From: CBDDHT01 sp965227905
GTDB taxonomy: Bacteria > Pseudomonadota > Alphaproteobacteria > Rhizobiales > Methyloligellaceae
Reading direction: 5' to 3'
DNA: 64,000 nt
Assembly: GCA_965227905.1 (NCBI GenBank)
Contig: OZ245780.1
Coordinates: 3,348,001-3,412,000, forward strand
Numbering within the stretch: the first letter of the stretch is position 1; each line of letters opens with the position of its first letter. This document shows positions 28,354 to 38,112 of this stretch, piece after piece. The translations under genes were made by a program, and so were the position numbers. A model generated the notes under the pieces. The model made no database searches. It was not told the DNA's origin and saw only the letters and a program-made list of their open reading frames with translations.

Positions 28354-28602
28354 TCAGCGCGTTTCGGCTTTTTCGTTTGCGGCGGGTTCAGCCGACGCAA
28401 CAGCCGCGTCTTGTTCGTGATCAATCGTCTTGACCGTATCGGCAGTCTCGGACTTTGCGTCGGTTTCGTCCTCGGCGATGCCTTTTTTGAAGCTCTTAAT
28501 GCCCTTTGCGACATCACCCATGAGGTCGGAAATCTTACCGCGTCCAAAGAGCAGCACGAGCAACACGATAACGATCAAAATTTGAAACCAGCTCGGCGCC
28601 AT
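28354..28602 (-). CDS. tatA: Sec-independent protein translocase TatA
   Basis: The 82-residue protein has a short N-terminal helix (PSWFQILIVIVLLVLLFG), then RGKISDLMGDVAKGIKSFKKG, the TatA hinge and amphipathic helix. The start at 28602 is preferred because GGAG lies nine bases upstream. It polymerises to form the pore for folded proteins. An alanine- and glutamate-rich tail follows. Confidence 0.94.
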   Translation of the reverse strand: MAPSWFQILIVIVLLVLLFGRGKISDLMGDVAKGIKSFKKGIAEDETDAKSETADTVKTIDHEQDAAVASAEPAANEKAETR

Positions 28603-28713
28603 TCTAGTAGTCTCCATACGCGCTTGCGCGCTTGATTGAGCCGCACTATTGCAGAAAGGGTATCAGGCGGCAAGCAGCGGCCTAGCAGCACTGTTAACCC
28701 CGGTCAATGCACT

Positions 28714-29868
28714 TCAATCGGCGGCATTGCCAGAAAAAAGTAAGACGCTATCCGGGTCGATGCTGACCCCGACATCCTGACCGGGCGGCAGCGACTCCGC
28801 CTGCCGCAGACGAACAACCAGAGGTTCCTCGAGACCGTCGACCCCCACATCGAGAAGTGCCGAGTCGCCAAGAAATCGCGATCTGAGCGTGCGGGCGCTC
28901 GGCCCCTCCCCTGCTTCGACGATCCGAATGGTGCTCTGTCGGACACAGACGACAACGGGCTCACCTTCGCTGAAACCATTGGCCGGATAACGGCCCAGCG
29001 GGGTTTCAACCGACCCGCCAACAACACGCCCGGCAATTTCGTTGAGATCGGAGAACATGCGAGCCGCTTCAATATCGCGAGGCAACCGATAGAGTTCCTG
29101 AGCCGTTCCGACCTGCACAAGTCGGCCTTTTCGCATAAGGGCGATACGATTGCCCATGCGCATTGCTTCTTCGGGCGAATGGGTTACGACGATACATGTC
29201 GCCCGCATTTCATGCAGCAGACTGAGTGTCTCTTCACGCATCGTCTCCCGAAGACGGCTATCGAGACCGGAGAAAGGTTCGTCCATCAATATGACACTGG
29301 GCCTTGGACTGATCGCACGCGCCAATGCCACGCGTTGTTGCTCACCACCGGACAGGATGTGCGGATAAGCATCCGCATAATGCGACAAGCCGACCCGTTC
29401 CAGCGCCGCAGATGCGGCCGTGTGAGCTTCTGAGCGAGAGAGCTTCTGCAGGCCAAATGCAACATTTTGTAGAATCGTCAGATGGGGGAACAGAGCGAAA
29501 TCCTGGAACATCAGCCCCACATTTCGCTTCTCCGGCGGCACGAAACGATTGGGGCCCGCAACCTCCTGGCCGTTGATCAGAATGCGGCCCGACGTCGGCC
29601 GCTCCACGCCTGCGGCCAGGCGCAAGAGCGTCGACTTTCCACTTCCCGACGCCCCGAGCATCGCGATGATCTCACCGGGAGCGACGTCCAGGCTCGCATC
29701 CTCAAGAGCTATCGCCGTGCCGTAGCGCCGTCCGACATTTTCACATGTCAGGCGCGCCGCGATAGCTGCCGCAGCAGACCCGCGAGCGCCCCAACCTAAG
29801 GGGCGCAGCTCGTCGCTCGGCTCATTGTCATCGCTGCGTTTCAACACGGGGCTCACTTTCGGCCCCAT
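28714..29868 (-). CDS. ABC transporter ATP-binding protein (iron(III)/polyamine type), without adjacent permease
   Basis: The 384-residue protein has Walker A GASGSGKST, the Q-loop in LMFQDFALFPHLT, the signature LSGGEQQRVALARA and Walker B VILMDEPFSGLD. A C-terminal TOBE-like regulatory region (residues about 290-380) follows. The layout matches FbpC/PotA-type import ATPases. No permease or binding protein is encoded nearby, so its partners are elsewhere. A 40-residue N-terminal extension precedes the usual start of the domain, and the true start may be internal. Confidence 0.88.
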   Translation of the reverse strand: MGPKVSPVLKRSDDNEPSDELRPLGWGARGSAAAAIAARLTCENVGRRYGTAIALEDASLDVAPGEIIAMLGASGSGKSTLLRLAAGVERPTSGRILINGQEVAGPNRFVPPEKRNVGLMFQDFALFPHLTILQNVAFGLQKLSRSEAHTAASAALERVGLSHYADAYPHILSGGEQQRVALARAISPRPSVILMDEPFSGLDSRLRETMREETLSLLHEMRATCIVVTHSPEEAMRMGNRIALMRKGRLVQVGTAQELYRLPRDIEAARMFSDLNEIAGRVVGGSVETPLGRYPANGFSEGEPVVVCVRQSTIRIVEAGEGPSARTLRSRFLGDSALLDVGVDGLEEPLVVRLRQAESLPPGQDVGVSIDPDSVLLFSGNAAD

Positions 29869-29888
29869 CGGTCGGGACGAGGCTTTGT

Positions 29889-30704
29889 CTACATTTCGCC
29901 TTCATTGGACAGGCGCGGCGCGAGTTTTTCAACCTCGCTTTCTGTCTCATCCGGAGTAGCCTGGTCGACAACCGGCTCGTCCTCGTCCTTCAGAGGCTCC
30001 TCTTCGTCCTCCAACGGATCCTCGTCTTCCGCGAGATTCTCTCCATCATCAGGCACAGGCACACTGAACCCTGGAGGCAGATTGCTATCGAGAAGACCTG
30101 CGCCCTTGAGCTCGTTCAATCCCGGAAGATCATTGATCGTATCGAATCCAAAATGATCAAGAAATCCGTCAGTTGTTCCATAGGTCACCGGCCGCCCCGG
30201 GACACGCCGACGTCCACGCATGCGTACCCACCCGGTTTCCATCAGAACGTCAAGCGTTCCTTTCGATGCACTGACCCCCCTGATCTCTTCGATCTCGGCG
30301 CGTGTCACGGGTTGGTGATAGGCAATGATCGCCAACGTCTCCAGTGCAGCCCGTGAAAGACGCCGCTGGTCGACCTGATAGCGCTCAAGCACGAATGCAA
30401 GATCGTCGGCTGTACGGAAAGCCCATTTGCCGGCAATACGGGCCAGCGTAACGCCGCGTCCGTCATAAAGATCGCGAATATCCTCCAATAGGCTCGCAAC
30501 GTCGGTTCCTTCAGGCAGATGTTCACCCAAAAAGGCCTCGCTGATCGGCTCGTCCGCCGCAAACAGCAAAGCTTCCACAAGCCTCAGCTGCTCGCGTCGA
30601 TTGGCCGCCGGAAATGGCGTCACATTGTCAGGCTGCGGCAGAGGCAGCACATCGGCAGTCTCAGGCATATTCGCGGCTGTCATGTCTTTGATGATTGCGC
30701 TCAT
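29889..30704 (-). CDS. scpB: Segregation and condensation protein ScpB
   Basis: ScpB, with ScpA, regulates the SMC condensin. The central region LRLVEALLFAADEPISEAFLG through ETLAIIAYHQPVTRAEIEEIRGVS and YGTTDGFLDHFGFDTINDLP is the paired winged-helix region of ScpB. The last 60 residues are an acidic, low-complexity tail. The ATG at 30704 has a purine-rich site. A TTG at 30728, overlapping the scpA stop, is an alternative start. Confidence 0.94.
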   Translation of the reverse strand: MSAIIKDMTAANMPETADVLPLPQPDNVTPFPAANRREQLRLVEALLFAADEPISEAFLGEHLPEGTDVASLLEDIRDLYDGRGVTLARIAGKWAFRTADDLAFVLERYQVDQRRLSRAALETLAIIAYHQPVTRAEIEEIRGVSASKGTLDVLMETGWVRMRGRRRVPGRPVTYGTTDGFLDHFGFDTINDLPGLNELKGAGLLDSNLPPGFSVPVPDDGENLAEDEDPLEDEEEPLKDEDEPVVDQATPDETESEVEKLAPRLSNEGEM

Positions 30705-30724
30705 GAATTCTTTTCCCGTCTTGT

Positions 30725-31633
30725 TCAAGTAGCGGCGTTCTCACCGGTGCCGTCTCGGCGGCGCATGTAAAGGGGCGCAAATGCCCGGTCTTGTTTGAGA
30801 TCGAGGCGGCCTTCCCGGGCCAACTCGAGACTGGCGCCAAAAGAGCTGGCGATGGCCGTCTTCCGCTCCTCCGGATCACCCAGATACTTTGACAACAACT
30901 CATCGATCGGTGCCCAGTCGCCGACCTTGCCCAGAAGATCCTCAAGACGTTCCCTCGCGTCTTTGAGCGACCAGACTGGGCGCTGCGCAATCAACACTTC
31001 CACGACGGCGGTACGTTGGCGTTGCTCCGCATAGGCTTTCAGTAGATCGAATACGGTCGCCTCATAGGCGCGCTCGCGCACCACGCGAACATCTTCAGGC
31101 ATGCCGCGTGCGAAGACATCGCGACCCAGCTGATTGCGTGTGACCAATTGCGCAGCAGCTTCCCGCATCGCCTCAAGCCGCTGTAGGCGGAAAGCCAGCT
31201 GTTGGGCGAGTTCCTCACCGGTTGGCTCGTCGCTATCTTCCGGATCTTCGGGCAGCAGCAATCGCGATTTGAGATAAGCAAGCCATGCGGCCATAACGAG
31301 ATAGTCAGCCGCCAGCTCCAGTCGCAAGCGTTGGGCGGCTTCGATATAACTCAGATATTGCTCCGAGAGCGCCAGTATCGAAATCTTGGTCAAATCGAGC
31401 TTGTGCGTGCGTGCAAGGCTCAACAGCAGATCCAACGGGCCGCCGAATCCCTCGAGATCGACGTAAAACGTGTCTTCCGGACGATTGTCCTCAAAGGGAT
31501 CGACGATAGCGTTATCGGTAGCGGGAGGTGCCGGCTCTTCGGCTGCCACGACCTCATCGGTCGTCACACCCGTTTCCGGACCCGCAGCCGCTTCAGGCTC
31601 GTCATCGATCTCTGCTTCATGTTCGTCGTTCAC
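30725..31633 (-). CDS. scpA: Segregation and condensation protein ScpA
   Basis: The 302-residue kleisin bridges the SMC heads. FYVDLEGFGGPLDLLLSLAR opens the conserved N-terminal domain and LVMAAWLAYLKSRLLLP follows. The C-terminal winged helix ends near EGRLDLKQDRAFAPLYMR. The GTG at 31633 overlaps the nagZ stop codon (GTGA), which suggests coupled translation and makes the longer frame to 31798 unlikely. An acidic, alanine-rich head of about 60 residues precedes the domain. Confidence 0.93.
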   Translation of the reverse strand: MNDEHEAEIDDEPEAAAGPETGVTTDEVVAAEEPAPPATDNAIVDPFEDNRPEDTFYVDLEGFGGPLDLLLSLARTHKLDLTKISILALSEQYLSYIEAAQRLRLELAADYLVMAAWLAYLKSRLLLPEDPEDSDEPTGEELAQQLAFRLQRLEAMREAAAQLVTRNQLGRDVFARGMPEDVRVVRERAYEATVFDLLKAYAEQRQRTAVVEVLIAQRPVWSLKDARERLEDLLGKVGDWAPIDELLSKYLGDPEERKTAIASSFGASLELAREGRLDLKQDRAFAPLYMRRRDGTGENAAT

Positions 31634-32640
31634 GACAAGTCCATTATCTGACCGAGCAAATGCTCGGCACGTTGACGGTCGAAATCCTGGGGAGGTTTCA
31701 GCCTGGACAAGGCGCGCTCGAATCGCACATTGCACTTCGCGTCCATTGTCGGTGTGGCTTCGGCCACAGACGACATCTCGCTGAAGTCCCCATTGCAATG
31801 CAGTACAACGTCTACGCCGGCTTCGATGGATGCACGCACTCTGTCCGCAAACGTTCCAGTCAGAGCCTGCATACTGAGATCGTCAGTCATGACGAGCCCG
31901 TCGAAACCGATTTCCCCCCGAATCATTTCACCCATTATAGCGCTTGATAGCGTTGCAGGCTGTTCTTGGTCGATCGCCGTCAACAGAACATGGGCCGTCA
32001 TCGCGAGCGGCATATCGTTCAGCGCCTTGAATGGCACGAAGTCCGTGGCCCGAAGCGTATCGAGATCCGTATCGATGACCGGAAGCGCCACGTGGCTATC
32101 CGAGCGGGCACGGCCATGACCGGGTATGTGTTTGATGACTGGCAAAACGCCGCCCTGCATCAATCCCTCGCCGACGGCTCGGCCAAGCGCAATAATGGAT
32201 TCAGGCTCCGTTCCGTAGGCGCGATCACCGATGATATCGTGCGCCCCTGCGACCGGTATATCGAGCACCGGCGCACAGTCGACTGTAATCCCCTGGTTAC
32301 GCAGATCCTCACCCATGAGCATTGCAACGGCCCTGGCAGCGTCCACGGCATGCTCAGGATCCGTTCGATAGAGCTGCGCGAATGAGCTGGCCGGTGGAAG
32401 TGCGCGCCAATGTGGCGGCCGCAGGCGTTGAACCCTTCCGCCCTCTTGATCGATGAGCACAAGCGTTCGCTCATCGCCGGTCGCTTCGAGGGCATCATCG
32501 ATCAGTTGATGCAACTGCTGCGGCGTATCGCAATTACGTGCAAATAGAATGATACCGCAGGGCTTGGCGTCGCGAAGAAAACTCTTCTCGTCGGACGTCA
32601 GCTGCAGACCGTGCAGTCCTGTTATAAAGGCTTTCATCAT
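31630..32640 (-). CDS. nagZ: Beta-N-acetylhexosaminidase NagZ
   Basis: This glycoside hydrolase family 3 enzyme removes N-acetylglucosamine from muropeptides during cell-wall recycling. The KHIPGHGRARSDSH motif is the NagZ signature with its mobile catalytic loop. LIDQEGGRVQRLRPPHW and GLVMTDDLSMQAL, carrying the nucleophile aspartate, are also present. It lies between the SPOR protein gene and scpA on one strand, an order conserved in Rhizobiales. Two adjacent ATG codons (32640, 32637) are possible starts. Confidence 0.96.
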   Translation of the reverse strand: MMKAFITGLHGLQLTSDEKSFLRDAKPCGIILFARNCDTPQQLHQLIDDALEATGDERTLVLIDQEGGRVQRLRPPHWRALPPASSFAQLYRTDPEHAVDAARAVAMLMGEDLRNQGITVDCAPVLDIPVAGAHDIIGDRAYGTEPESIIALGRAVGEGLMQGGVLPVIKHIPGHGRARSDSHVALPVIDTDLDTLRATDFVPFKALNDMPLAMTAHVLLTAIDQEQPATLSSAIMGEMIRGEIGFDGLVMTDDLSMQALTGTFADRVRASIEAGVDVVLHCNGDFSEMSSVAEATPTMDAKCNVRFERALSRLKPPQDFDRQRAEHLLGQIMDLS

Positions 32641-32682
32641 GGCGATGGGCCTATCGGCCCCGCCACTTGCCGTCAAGCATGC

Positions 32683-34956
32683 CTATCGCGTGTTGACCAG
32701 ACAGCTTCGCATACCGGCCGACTTGAGCTTCTTGCAAAGATCGGCTGCCGCCGTCTTTGTCTCAAGCGGTCCGATCCGCAAACGATACCATGTCCCTTTG
32801 TTTCCAAGGTCGGCCTTTTGAATGATCGGCCGGTAGCCACTCAGGATCCTGGGATACTTTTGCTGAAGGTCTGCGAAGCCGGCAAGGGCAGCTGTTTGCG
32901 AACGCCGGGCACCAACCTGAACGACATATTCGCCTGCCTGCGCGGCTGGTGCTGCGGGAGTTGCAGGTGCTGGTGTCGGTCTCGCCGATGCAACCGCTGT
33001 CTCTCGCGGTTTGCGTGTTGGCGGCGGAGTCGCATCGCCACTCTGCTCGGCGGCGGCTGCAGGCGCGGCAGCTTCGGGTTCCACCCGTGTCACAGGCGCT
33101 GCGGCGACGCGTGGTGCCGCAGCCGGCGGCTCAGGCTTTGCCGGAGCGGGTTGTGCAGGGCTCGGCGCTGCTGGGGCCGGTGTTTCAGGAACGGCCTGCC
33201 GGACGATCGTACCGTCGGGCCGTACCACCAGTGTCTTAACTTTGCGAGGTCCGTCTTCCGGAGAGACAGCAGGCGTTTCCGCACGGCCCTGATTGGGTGC
33301 CAGGCCAGGGTTGGTCGGAGCCTCGGGCGCCGCAGCGGTTCCGGGCGCCTCACGCGCCGTCAGTGCTCTTTGCACCTCGTCGATGACATCTTCCTGACGG
33401 GAAACTAGTTTTTCCGTCTCGGTACGATCCTCGCCGCTAAGACGATCATAAATCAGCTTGTTCTTGTGCGGAAATTCCTTACCGCCAGGCGTTTCCGGTG
33501 CGACTTTGACCGGGCGGCTGTCGGCTTCGATGATCGGCGGCGTATCCGAGCCACCCAGGAATGTGCCACTTGTCTTGTAAGCGTAGGCGAGCGTCCCACC
33601 CAGGGCCAGGGCCCCAACGAGCCCGCAGGCCACCATCAGGAATTTACGCTTCTTGCCGCCCGCAGCCGCTTTTTCCTCACCAAGGAAATCGGCATCCCCC
33701 TCTTCCGTTTCATGGAAGTAAGGTTGTTTCCCGGCGTCTTCCGCGGCGTCGCTCTGATTGTCATAGCCGCCAAGCGGAATTTCCGGATGCCGGTCGTAGC
33801 GGGCTTCGTATTGCTGCACGCCCGTTGCCGGATCGAAACCATGTTCGGGCAGATCAGGCTCAGCCGCTCCGAATGCCGGCTCGCCGGCGCTTGCTGCAGG
33901 ATAGGCCGCAAATTCGGCAGCAGGTTCGTGTTGCTCGTAAGTTGGCGGCTCGGCGGCAAAATCGGGTTGTGCGCCGAAATGCGGTTCGCCGCTTCGAAAG
34001 GACTGCGGCAAATCATCCGCTGCAACGGTTCCAAAATCGCCAACAGGTGCCGGCTCATCGCGCTGGTCATAGGCACTGTCGAACCGTCGATCGGCCGTAT
34101 AATCGTGGGCTGGCTCCGACGGCTCTTCGTCGGCACCCAGAATTGCCTGGTATGCTGGCGATGGCTCGAAGCGCGGGCTTTCAACGGGGCGTTCGTTTTC
34201 AGCGGGCGCCGGCTCGAAGCGATGCTCCTGACGTGTCGGTTGCTCAAATGGCGATTCCGCCTGGTGCGGATCGTCAAACGATGGTGCCCCCAAAGGCGCG
34301 GGTTCGAAGCGTGAAGGATCGAAACTCGTCTCGTTGAATTGAGGCTCTACGCGCTGATGCGGATCGGGAACCGGATCTGCAAAGCGAGACTCGTCATAAC
34401 GCGGTTCAGGTGCAGTCGGCTCCTCATATTGAGGCTCTTCGTAGCGTGGCTCTTCCTGATACTGAGGCTGGGCAACGCGCGGTTCCTCGTAACGTGGCTC
34501 CTCGTACTGCGGCTCCTCGAAGCGCGTCTGCTCAAAGCGTGGCTCTTCGTAATGTGGCGGCTCGTAACGCGGCTCTTCCGTTCGGAAACTGTCAAAGGAC
34601 GATGTTTGAGCGGCAGCGTTATCCAAATCCGGAAAAACGGAGGGCCGATTTGGCGCCTCTGGCGGGGTATACTCAGGCGTATAACTCGCCAAATCACTGG
34701 GTTCAGGCTGCGCTGGCGCGGGCTCTTCCGCCTGGGGATGCGTTGTCGGGGTGTAGCTTCCCATTCCGGCAAAATTGGACAGGCCAGCCAATCCACCAAT
34801 ACCGCCGGGTTGTGTCGGGGCCGCAGGTGGTTGTCCGTTCCCATTGAGATCAGGGGCGCGCGTGTCGAAGCGATGCGGATCTCTCTCCGCGGTGTCCCTT
34901 GGGTCATGAGCGGTCGGCTCGGAATATCCGTCCGCCCCCTCATTTCGCGTAGACAT
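32683..34956 (-). CDS. SPOR domain protein with long repetitive cytoplasmic region
   Basis: The 757-residue protein has a long low-complexity N-terminal half. Residues about 120-190 repeat short EEPRYEEP-like units. A membrane segment near residue 440 (KFLMVACGLVGALALGG) follows, then a proline/alanine-rich linker. The final 75 residues form a SPOR domain (AGEYVVQVGARRSQTAALA, GTWYRLRIGPLETKTAAADL). SPOR domains bind denuded glycan strands at the division site, so a septal role is likely. The nagZ gene follows after 42 bases. Confidence 0.88.
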   Translation of the reverse strand: MSTRNEGADGYSEPTAHDPRDTAERDPHRFDTRAPDLNGNGQPPAAPTQPGGIGGLAGLSNFAGMGSYTPTTHPQAEEPAPAQPEPSDLASYTPEYTPPEAPNRPSVFPDLDNAAAQTSSFDSFRTEEPRYEPPHYEEPRFEQTRFEEPQYEEPRYEEPRVAQPQYQEEPRYEEPQYEEPTAPEPRYDESRFADPVPDPHQRVEPQFNETSFDPSRFEPAPLGAPSFDDPHQAESPFEQPTRQEHRFEPAPAENERPVESPRFEPSPAYQAILGADEEPSEPAHDYTADRRFDSAYDQRDEPAPVGDFGTVAADDLPQSFRSGEPHFGAQPDFAAEPPTYEQHEPAAEFAAYPAASAGEPAFGAAEPDLPEHGFDPATGVQQYEARYDRHPEIPLGGYDNQSDAAEDAGKQPYFHETEEGDADFLGEEKAAAGGKKRKFLMVACGLVGALALGGTLAYAYKTSGTFLGGSDTPPIIEADSRPVKVAPETPGGKEFPHKNKLIYDRLSGEDRTETEKLVSRQEDVIDEVQRALTAREAPGTAAAPEAPTNPGLAPNQGRAETPAVSPEDGPRKVKTLVVRPDGTIVRQAVPETPAPAAPSPAQPAPAKPEPPAAAPRVAAAPVTRVEPEAAAPAAAAEQSGDATPPPTRKPRETAVASARPTPAPATPAAPAAQAGEYVVQVGARRSQTAALAGFADLQQKYPRILSGYRPIIQKADLGNKGTWYRLRIGPLETKTAAADLCKKLKSAGMRSCLVNTR

Positions 34957-35006
34957 TACGATACTTCCCTCGCAACTGAACTTGGAAAGGCCGGTTCTCG
35001 GCCATA

Positions 35007-36761
35007 CTAACGCATTTCACGGATAGCTTGCACGCCGAGAATTGCCAGGCCAGACGCAAGCACTTCCGTTGTCGCGACGATGAGCGCGACACGCGCCATA
35101 GTTATATCTCGGTTATCGGAATTAATAAAACGTAATTGTGGCAACTCTTTGCCTCGGTTCCAGAGGGCGTGGAAAACGGCAGCGAGGTCGTTGAGATAAA
35201 AGGCAATTCGGTGCGGCTCATGGGCGATTGCCGCAGACTCAACTACTCGGGGGAATTGGCTCAAGATCTTCATCAATTCTATTTCAGAACTGTCTGATAG
35301 TAGTTTTAAGTCCGCTTTATCAATATTGGTCACACTGAAATCTGGAAACACTTCTTGCGTATTACGTAGAACCGAGTGGGCTCTGGCGTGGGCATACTGC
35401 ACATAGAAAACCGGATTATCCCGGCTCTGCTCGGTGACCTTCACGAAATCGAAGTCCAAGAGCGCATCGTTCTTGCGATACAGCATCATGAACCGGACAG
35501 CGTCCGGCCCGACTTCCTCCACGACGTCCCTGAGGGTCACGAAGTCTCCGGCTCTCTTCGACATTTTTACCGGATTTCCGTCGCGAAACAGGCGGACAAG
35601 CTGGCAGATCTTGACATCGAGATCCGCGTTATTGTCAGACAGCGCGGCAACCGCTGCTTTCATGCGCTTGATATAGCCGCCGTGATCAGCCCCCCAGACA
35701 TCGATCATCTGGTTGAATCCGCGCCGGATTTTGTCCCGGTGATACGCCATGTCGGCAGCGAAATAGGTGTGGCTGCCATCGGATTTCAACAAAGCCCGGT
35801 CCACATCGTCCCCGAACTGGGTCGCGCGGAACAGCGTCTGCTCACGGTCTTCCCAGTCGTCCGGCAATTGCCCCTTCGGTGGCGGAAGATGCCCTTCATA
35901 GACCAGATCCTTGCCGGCAAGCTCGGCCATGGTCTCGCGGATAGTGTCCGTTTCTCCCGATACGAGAGACAATTCCGAGAAGAATACGTCGTGAGCGATA
36001 CCCAGTTTCTCAAGATCGCCCCGGATGATCTCCATCATCGCGCTGACGGCACGCTCCCGCACGACAGGCATCCAGGTGTCGTCGCTCTCACCGATAAGGC
36101 TGTCTTTGAACTCGTTCGCGAGCGCTTCACCGACAGGCTTCAGATAATCACCGGGATAGAGGCCGTCCGGGATTTCGCCGATGTCCTCACCCAGTGCCTC
36201 GCGGTACCGCAGGAAGACAGACCGCGCCAGCACTTCGATCTGGGCGCCCGTGTCGTTCATGTAATACTCGCGGGTGACGTCATAGCCGACAAATGCCAGC
36301 AGACTAGCCAAAGCATCGCCAAAAACCGCGCCGCGGCAATGGCCTACATGCATCGGCCCCGTCGGATTGGCAGAGACATACTCGACGTTGACAGGCTGGC
36401 CTGCACCAATTTTGCTCCGGCCAAATTGCGCGGGATCAGCAAGAATTGAGGCTGTCACACGGGGCCAGAATGACTCATCGAGGGTGATATTGATGAAGCC
36501 CGGTCCTGCGATCTCGACCTTGGCGACATTGTCCCCTTCCCGCAGCAATGCCGCCAGTTTTTCGGCCAGATCGCGCGGTTTCAGACCGGCGGGCTTTGCC
36601 AGTACCATGGCCGCATTTGTCGCGACATCGCCATGGGAGGCGTCCCGCGGCGGCTCGACAGCGATGCGAGCACCTTCGGAGGCAGCCGGTAGGACACCCG
36701 CTTGACGTAATTCGGCAAGCGCAACGTGCACCCGGTCCGCAAACTCGGCGAAAAGGTTCAT
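35007..36761 (-). CDS. argS: Arginine--tRNA ligase
   Basis: The 584-residue class I synthetase has the N-terminal Add-1 domain (residues 1-100) and NPTGPMHVGHCRGAVFGD with the HIGH-type HVGH. The tRNA-binding C-terminal DALR domain is present. The stretch encoding the C-terminal domain (about 35090-35350) is markedly poorer in G+C than the rest. Protein wording there stays normal (RIAFYLNDLAAVFHALWNRG), so the gene is intact. Confidence 0.96.
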   Translation of the reverse strand: MNLFAEFADRVHVALAELRQAGVLPAASEGARIAVEPPRDASHGDVATNAAMVLAKPAGLKPRDLAEKLAALLREGDNVAKVEIAGPGFINITLDESFWPRVTASILADPAQFGRSKIGAGQPVNVEYVSANPTGPMHVGHCRGAVFGDALASLLAFVGYDVTREYYMNDTGAQIEVLARSVFLRYREALGEDIGEIPDGLYPGDYLKPVGEALANEFKDSLIGESDDTWMPVVRERAVSAMMEIIRGDLEKLGIAHDVFFSELSLVSGETDTIRETMAELAGKDLVYEGHLPPPKGQLPDDWEDREQTLFRATQFGDDVDRALLKSDGSHTYFAADMAYHRDKIRRGFNQMIDVWGADHGGYIKRMKAAVAALSDNNADLDVKICQLVRLFRDGNPVKMSKRAGDFVTLRDVVEEVGPDAVRFMMLYRKNDALLDFDFVKVTEQSRDNPVFYVQYAHARAHSVLRNTQEVFPDFSVTNIDKADLKLLSDSSEIELMKILSQFPRVVESAAIAHEPHRIAFYLNDLAAVFHALWNRGKELPQLRFINSDNRDITMARVALIVATTEVLASGLAILGVQAIREMR

Positions 36762-36803
36762 GACAGTAAGGACCTTGGGAACTAGGGAATATCCGCGCCG
36801 GAC

Positions 36804-38030
36804 CTATCGCAATTCCGGGGTAGCGTCAAACAATCGTCGATGTTCCTGAAGGGCGTATCGGTCTGTCATACCAGCGATGAAATCGGCGATTTTTCTGGGT
36901 TGATCGCCAACAGAGTCTCTCGCCTCGATGGCCCGCCACTCCGTTGGAAGCATGCCGGGATCATCGGTATATCGGCGATAGAGATCCGCAAGGATCGACT
37001 GAGCATCATCCATGATCCTCATGATCCGCTTGTTTCGATACACCCAAGACAGGAGGAAAAAGCGCAGCTCATCCAGTTCTGCGGAAAGCGTTTGCGAAAA
37101 TGCGATCAGGGGTTGGGCAAACCGGCGCACATCGTCGGCATCCTCCAACCGATTGTCGGCGATCTTCTCCTTCGCGCCGCCGACAGCGTCTTTCACCAGC
37201 AGCGTAATCAACCGTCGATTGACCTCGTGTATGAGGCGCGTTGGACCAAGATCGGGATAGAGCGCGCGGACTTTCCGGATAATACGTCCGGTCAGCGGCA
37301 CCTCTTCAAGATCGTCCAGATCGAAGAATCCGGCACGGAAACCATCGTCGATATCATGATTGTTGTAGGCGATATCGTCCGCAAGTGCGGCAACCTGGGC
37401 TTCGGCGGATGCAAAGGTCTTGAGATCGAATGCCTGCACTTCTTTTAAGTCGCGTATGCCTTCGGGCAATGCGCCGATCAACGGACCATTGTGTTTTGCC
37501 AGCCCCTCCAATGTTTCCCATGTCAGATTGAGACCGTCGAACGCCGCATATTTGCGCTCGAGCAGCGCCACGACCCGAAGGCTCTGCGCATTGTGGTCGA
37601 ACCCTCCATGCGACGACATCGCCGCATCGAGCGCCGCCTCGCCCGCATGACCGAACGGCGGATGACCGAGATCGTGCGCCAGGGCGATGGCCTCGGAAAG
37701 ATCTTCATCCAAGTGAAGACTTCGTGCCATCGCACGCGCGATCTGCGCCACTTCCAGGCTATGAGTCAGGCGGCTGCGATAGTGATCGCCTTCATGATAA
37801 ACAAAGACCTGGGTCTTATAGGTCAGGCGGCGGAATGCGGTTGCATGGATGATTCGGTCCCGGTCCCTCTGATAGTCGGAACGGCTCGGGCTTGGCGTTT
37901 CTTCAAAAAAACGGCCCCGGCTGGTTTCCTGCGAACACGCAATCGGCGCCGGGCCAAGGCGCGGCCTCTCAGGGGATATATCGGTGCCTGATTTGTCCAA
38001 TGGATCAGCGCTGCGCCACGGTCTGGCCAA
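36804..38030 (-). CDS. dgt: Deoxyguanosinetriphosphate triphosphohydrolase-like protein
   Basis: This HD-domain enzyme hydrolyses dNTPs to nucleosides and triphosphate. SRLTHSLEVAQIARAMARSL and ALAHDLGHPPFGHAGEAALD carry the metal-binding histidines and aspartates. DIAYNNHDIDDGFRAGFF is the third family block. The annotated frame opens at a TTG (38030); another TTG at 37997 is equally possible, and the first 20 residues are not conserved wording. It is divergent from erpA. Confidence 0.93.
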   Translation of the reverse strand: MARPWRSADPLDKSGTDISPERPRLGPAPIACSQETSRGRFFEETPSPSRSDYQRDRDRIIHATAFRRLTYKTQVFVYHEGDHYRSRLTHSLEVAQIARAMARSLHLDEDLSEAIALAHDLGHPPFGHAGEAALDAAMSSHGGFDHNAQSLRVVALLERKYAAFDGLNLTWETLEGLAKHNGPLIGALPEGIRDLKEVQAFDLKTFASAEAQVAALADDIAYNNHDIDDGFRAGFFDLDDLEEVPLTGRIIRKVRALYPDLGPTRLIHEVNRRLITLLVKDAVGGAKEKIADNRLEDADDVRRFAQPLIAFSQTLSAELDELRFFLLSWVYRNKRIMRIMDDAQSILADLYRRYTDDPGMLPTEWRAIEARDSVGDQPRKIADFIAGMTDRYALQEHRRLFDATPELR

Positions 38031-38112
38031 TTGACAAAGCCAAAGACAGTCCTATGTTCATGAGGAACATTCCGAAATGGCCACGAGAAATCTGTTTACC
38101 GGATAGATCGAC

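Noticed and set aside
33700..34900. Repeated short units in the SPOR protein gene as a possible DNA repeat array
   Set aside because: They encode EEPRYEEP-like low-complexity protein in one continuous frame. The repetition is at protein level.
35376..36449. A 357-codon open frame antisense to argS
   Set aside because: It mirrors the argS coding pattern and shows no domain text.
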